Made by a program: the position numbers and the translations under genes | In this document: in pieces, positions 5,513 to 7,082 of the stretch | Position numbering within the stretch: the stretch's first letter is position 1 | How the letters are laid out: each line of letters opens with the position of its first letter | Notes under the pieces: generated by a model | The model's database searches: none | What the model was told of the DNA's origin: nothing | Seen by the model: only the letters and a program-made list of their open reading frames with translations | Source of the DNA: an uncultured Clostridia bacterium | GTDB taxonomy: Bacteria; Bacillota; Clostridia; Christensenellales; Aristaeellaceae | Assembly (NCBI GenBank): GCA_946534455.1 | Contig: CAMNCR010000116.1 | Coordinates: 1-7,082 of the forward strand | DNA: 7,082 nucleotides | Direction of reading: 5' to 3'

Positions 5513-5518
5513 TGAAGC

Positions 5519-6631
5519 ATGATTTTCACGATGAACAATCAGAGTTTGCTGGAGGGACTGTCCATTGTCACCCGGGCGCTGGCTCCCAGATCCTCCAAGC
5601 AGATTCTGGAGGGCGTGTTTCTGACCGCTCACGAGGACCGGGTCACGATGGTGTGCTCCGACGGGAACTTTTCCATTACCTATACGGATGAGGCGGCGGT
5701 TTCGGAGGAGGGCACCGCGGTGCTGCCGGGCCGGCTGTTTCTGGAGCTGATCCGCAAAATGCCGGCGGGGGACGTGAAAATCTCCGTGACCGATCAGCGC
5801 TCCGCCACCATTCGCTGCATGAACAACCGGAGCAGCGTGGCCGTCATGAACGCGGCGGAGTATCCGGAAATTCCCACCGTGCGCGGAGGCGTGCCGGTCA
5901 AGATTCCGCAGAAGAAGCTCAAGGATATGGTTTCTCACGCGCTGTTCGCCATCGCGACGGATGAAAACAGGGCGATTCTGACGGGCTCCCTGCTGGAGGT
6001 CAGCGCCAACGAGGCGCGGATCGTGGCGCTCGACGGCTTCCGCCTTTCCCTGCAGAAGCTGAATCAGCCCTTTGAAAATCTGCCGGCGGAGGCGGTCAAG
6101 GCCGTGATTCCGGGAAAGTTCATGGCGGAGCTGTCCAGAATCCTGGCGGACGATGAGTCCTTCTGCTCCATCATGCTGGACAGGGGCATGGTGCAGTGCG
6201 CGTTCGGAAACATCATGATGTCCGGCTCGCTGCTGATCGGAGAATTCATTGATTACAGAAAGATCATTCCCACGGAGTACAAAACGGAGGTCAAGGTGGA
6301 CCGCCGCCAGCTGGAGGAATCCATCGAGCGGGCCAGCCTCATGGCCCGGGAGGGCAAGAACAACCTGATCCGCATGAGCTTCCGGCAGGAGGAGCTGACG
6401 GTGACCTCCAACGCGGAAATGGGCAACGTGGAGGAAAAGATCAGCGTGGCGCTGACGGGCGAGGAGCTCGACATCGCCTTCAACGCGCGGTACATCATGG
6501 ACGTGGTGCGCAACGTGTCGCAGGATGAGCTGATCATGCGCTTCAACTCCAGCGTGTCCCCCTGCGTGATCTATCCCCAGTCGGGAGACGATTACCTGTA
6601 TCTGATTCTGCCGGTCCGGGTGTACAGATAA
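5519..6631 (+). CDS. dnaN: DNA polymerase III beta subunit (sliding clamp)
   Basis: DnaN forms a ring-shaped dimer around DNA that tethers the replicative polymerase and many repair proteins. At 370 residues it has the normal length for three clamp domains, roughly 1-125, 126-250 and 251-370. Family signatures are visible: NRAILTGSLLEV and ALDGFRLSLQK in domain 2, VIPGKFMAEL, the IIPTEY domain boundary, then IERASLMAREGKNNLIRM and FNARYIMDVV in domain 3. The carboxyl end LILPVRVYR matches the conserved clamp tail that lines the partner-binding pocket. dnaN and recF are two bases apart and should be co-transcribed. No dnaA precedes it; the 185 bases upstream contain origin-like sequence after pgsA. 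Regulation by DnaA bound to those boxes is plausible. Confidence 0.97.
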   Translation: MIFTMNNQSLLEGLSIVTRALAPRSSKQILEGVFLTAHEDRVTMVCSDGNFSITYTDEAAVSEEGTAVLPGRLFLELIRKMPAGDVKISVTDQRSATIRCMNNRSSVAVMNAAEYPEIPTVRGGVPVKIPQKKLKDMVSHALFAIATDENRAILTGSLLEVSANEARIVALDGFRLSLQKLNQPFENLPAEAVKAVIPGKFMAELSRILADDESFCSIMLDRGMVQCAFGNIMMSGSLLIGEFIDYRKIIPTEYKTEVKVDRRQLEESIERASLMAREGKNNLIRMSFRQEELTVTSNAEMGNVEEKISVALTGEELDIAFNARYIMDVVRNVSQDELIMRFNSSVSPCVIYPQSGDDYLYLILPVRVYR

Positions 6632-6633
6632 AG

Positions 6634-7082
6634 ATGATTCTGGAAGAAATCAGGCTGCATCATTTCCGCAATTACGAGGAGATCCGCCTGGTGCCGCATC
6701 CGCGGATCAATCTGATCTTCGGCCACAACGGCGCGGGAAAGACCAATCTGCTGGAGGCGATCCACTACTGCGCGCTGGGAAAATCCCACCGGGAGAGCGC
6801 GGACCGGAACGTGATCCGCAGGGGCAGCGATTTTTCGACCTGCCGGGTGCTGGTGCGCCGGAACACGGGCAGGATCCGGATTGATTTTCAGCTGTTCGCG
6901 GAGGAAGCGAAAAAGAAGCAGATCGAAATCGACGGCAAGAGGATCCACCGCTTTTCGGAGCTGATGGGCTCGCTGCAGTGCGTCATTTTTTCCCCGGAGG
7001 ATCTGCGGCTGATCAAGGAGGGGCCCTCCCTGCGCCGGAAATATCTGGATATGATGATCAGCCAGTACAGCGCGGACTACTT
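6634..7082 (+). CDS. recF: DNA replication/repair protein RecF, N-terminal part (runs off the right edge)
   Basis: RecF is an SMC-like ATPase that works with RecO and RecR to load RecA at single-strand gaps. The 149 complete codons in view carry the family start MILEEIRLHHFRNYEE, the Walker A loop GHNGAGKTN (residues 30-38) and the conserved block FSPEDLRLIKEGPSLRRKYLDM near 120-141. The ABC signature and Walker B motif would lie beyond the edge. The ATG is two bases after the dnaN stop, with only a weak purine stretch before it, so translation is probably coupled to dnaN. The small S4-domain gene (yaaA/rlbA) that often sits between dnaN and recF in Firmicutes is absent here. Confidence 0.95.
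   Translation, partial: MILEEIRLHHFRNYEEIRLVPHPRINLIFGHNGAGKTNLLEAIHYCALGKSHRESADRNVIRRGSDFSTCRVLVRRNTGRIRIDFQLFAEEAKKKQIEIDGKRIHRFSELMGSLQCVIFSPEDLRLIKEGPSLRRKYLDMMISQYSADY

Noticed and set aside
1..7082. Mobile element, CRISPR array, tRNA or phage defence system
   Set aside because: No spaced direct repeats, transposase motifs, cloverleaf patterns or defence-family signatures were seen; all genes but two unknowns are core chromosomal functions.

Overview
This window looks like the replication-origin neighbourhood of a GC-rich bacterium. It most likely belongs to Bacillota, class Clostridia: the ftsK, rimO and pgsA products are Firmicutes-like, purine-rich Shine-Dalgarno sequences precede most genes, and there is a Spo0J-type parS palindrome. 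I cannot place it below class with confidence; an uncultured gut or rumen lineage such as Christensenellales or Oscillospirales is only a guess.

Layout. The left third is transcribed leftward: a signal-peptide-bearing protein with a probable DUF4163/DUF3298 (PdaC/RsiV-like) fold (1100-2254), then the N-terminal 358 residues of an FtsK/SpoIIIE-type DNA translocase that runs off the window (1-1075). A compact divergent promoter region (2255-2409) separates these from a small unknown single-pass membrane protein (2410-2997), which has a perfect TTGACA-17-TATAAT promoter, a TTG start and a terminator overlapping its stop. Next comes a 481-base non-coding stretch (2998-3478). It holds a perfect 16-bp parS site, two adjacent hairpins, several DnaA-box-like 9-mers and the promoter of rimO. 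The genes rimO (3479-4801) and pgsA (4806-5333) are tightly coupled, and two more DnaA boxes lie inside rimO. A second non-coding stretch (5334-5518) carries a DnaA-box cluster, a CCCC element and an AT-rich trinucleotide tract, and leads directly into dnaN (5519-6631). The gene recF (from 6634) follows two bases later and is cut by the window edge.

How it fits together. The sliding clamp (dnaN), RecF, parS, two DnaA-box regions, the outward gene orientation and a change in G/C strand bias near 3000-3600 all point to a chromosomal origin. The unusual part is what is missing. In the common Firmicutes plan dnaA lies immediately upstream of dnaN, with origin boxes on both sides of dnaA. Here the position of dnaA is occupied by rimO-pgsA, genes that normally follow ftsK and lead into cinA/recA. 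The window therefore appears to join two conserved neighbourhoods (ftsK-rimO-pgsA and dnaN-recF) into one possibly bipartite origin that lacks an adjacent dnaA. I saw no tRNA or rRNA gene, CRISPR array, transposase or other mobile element.
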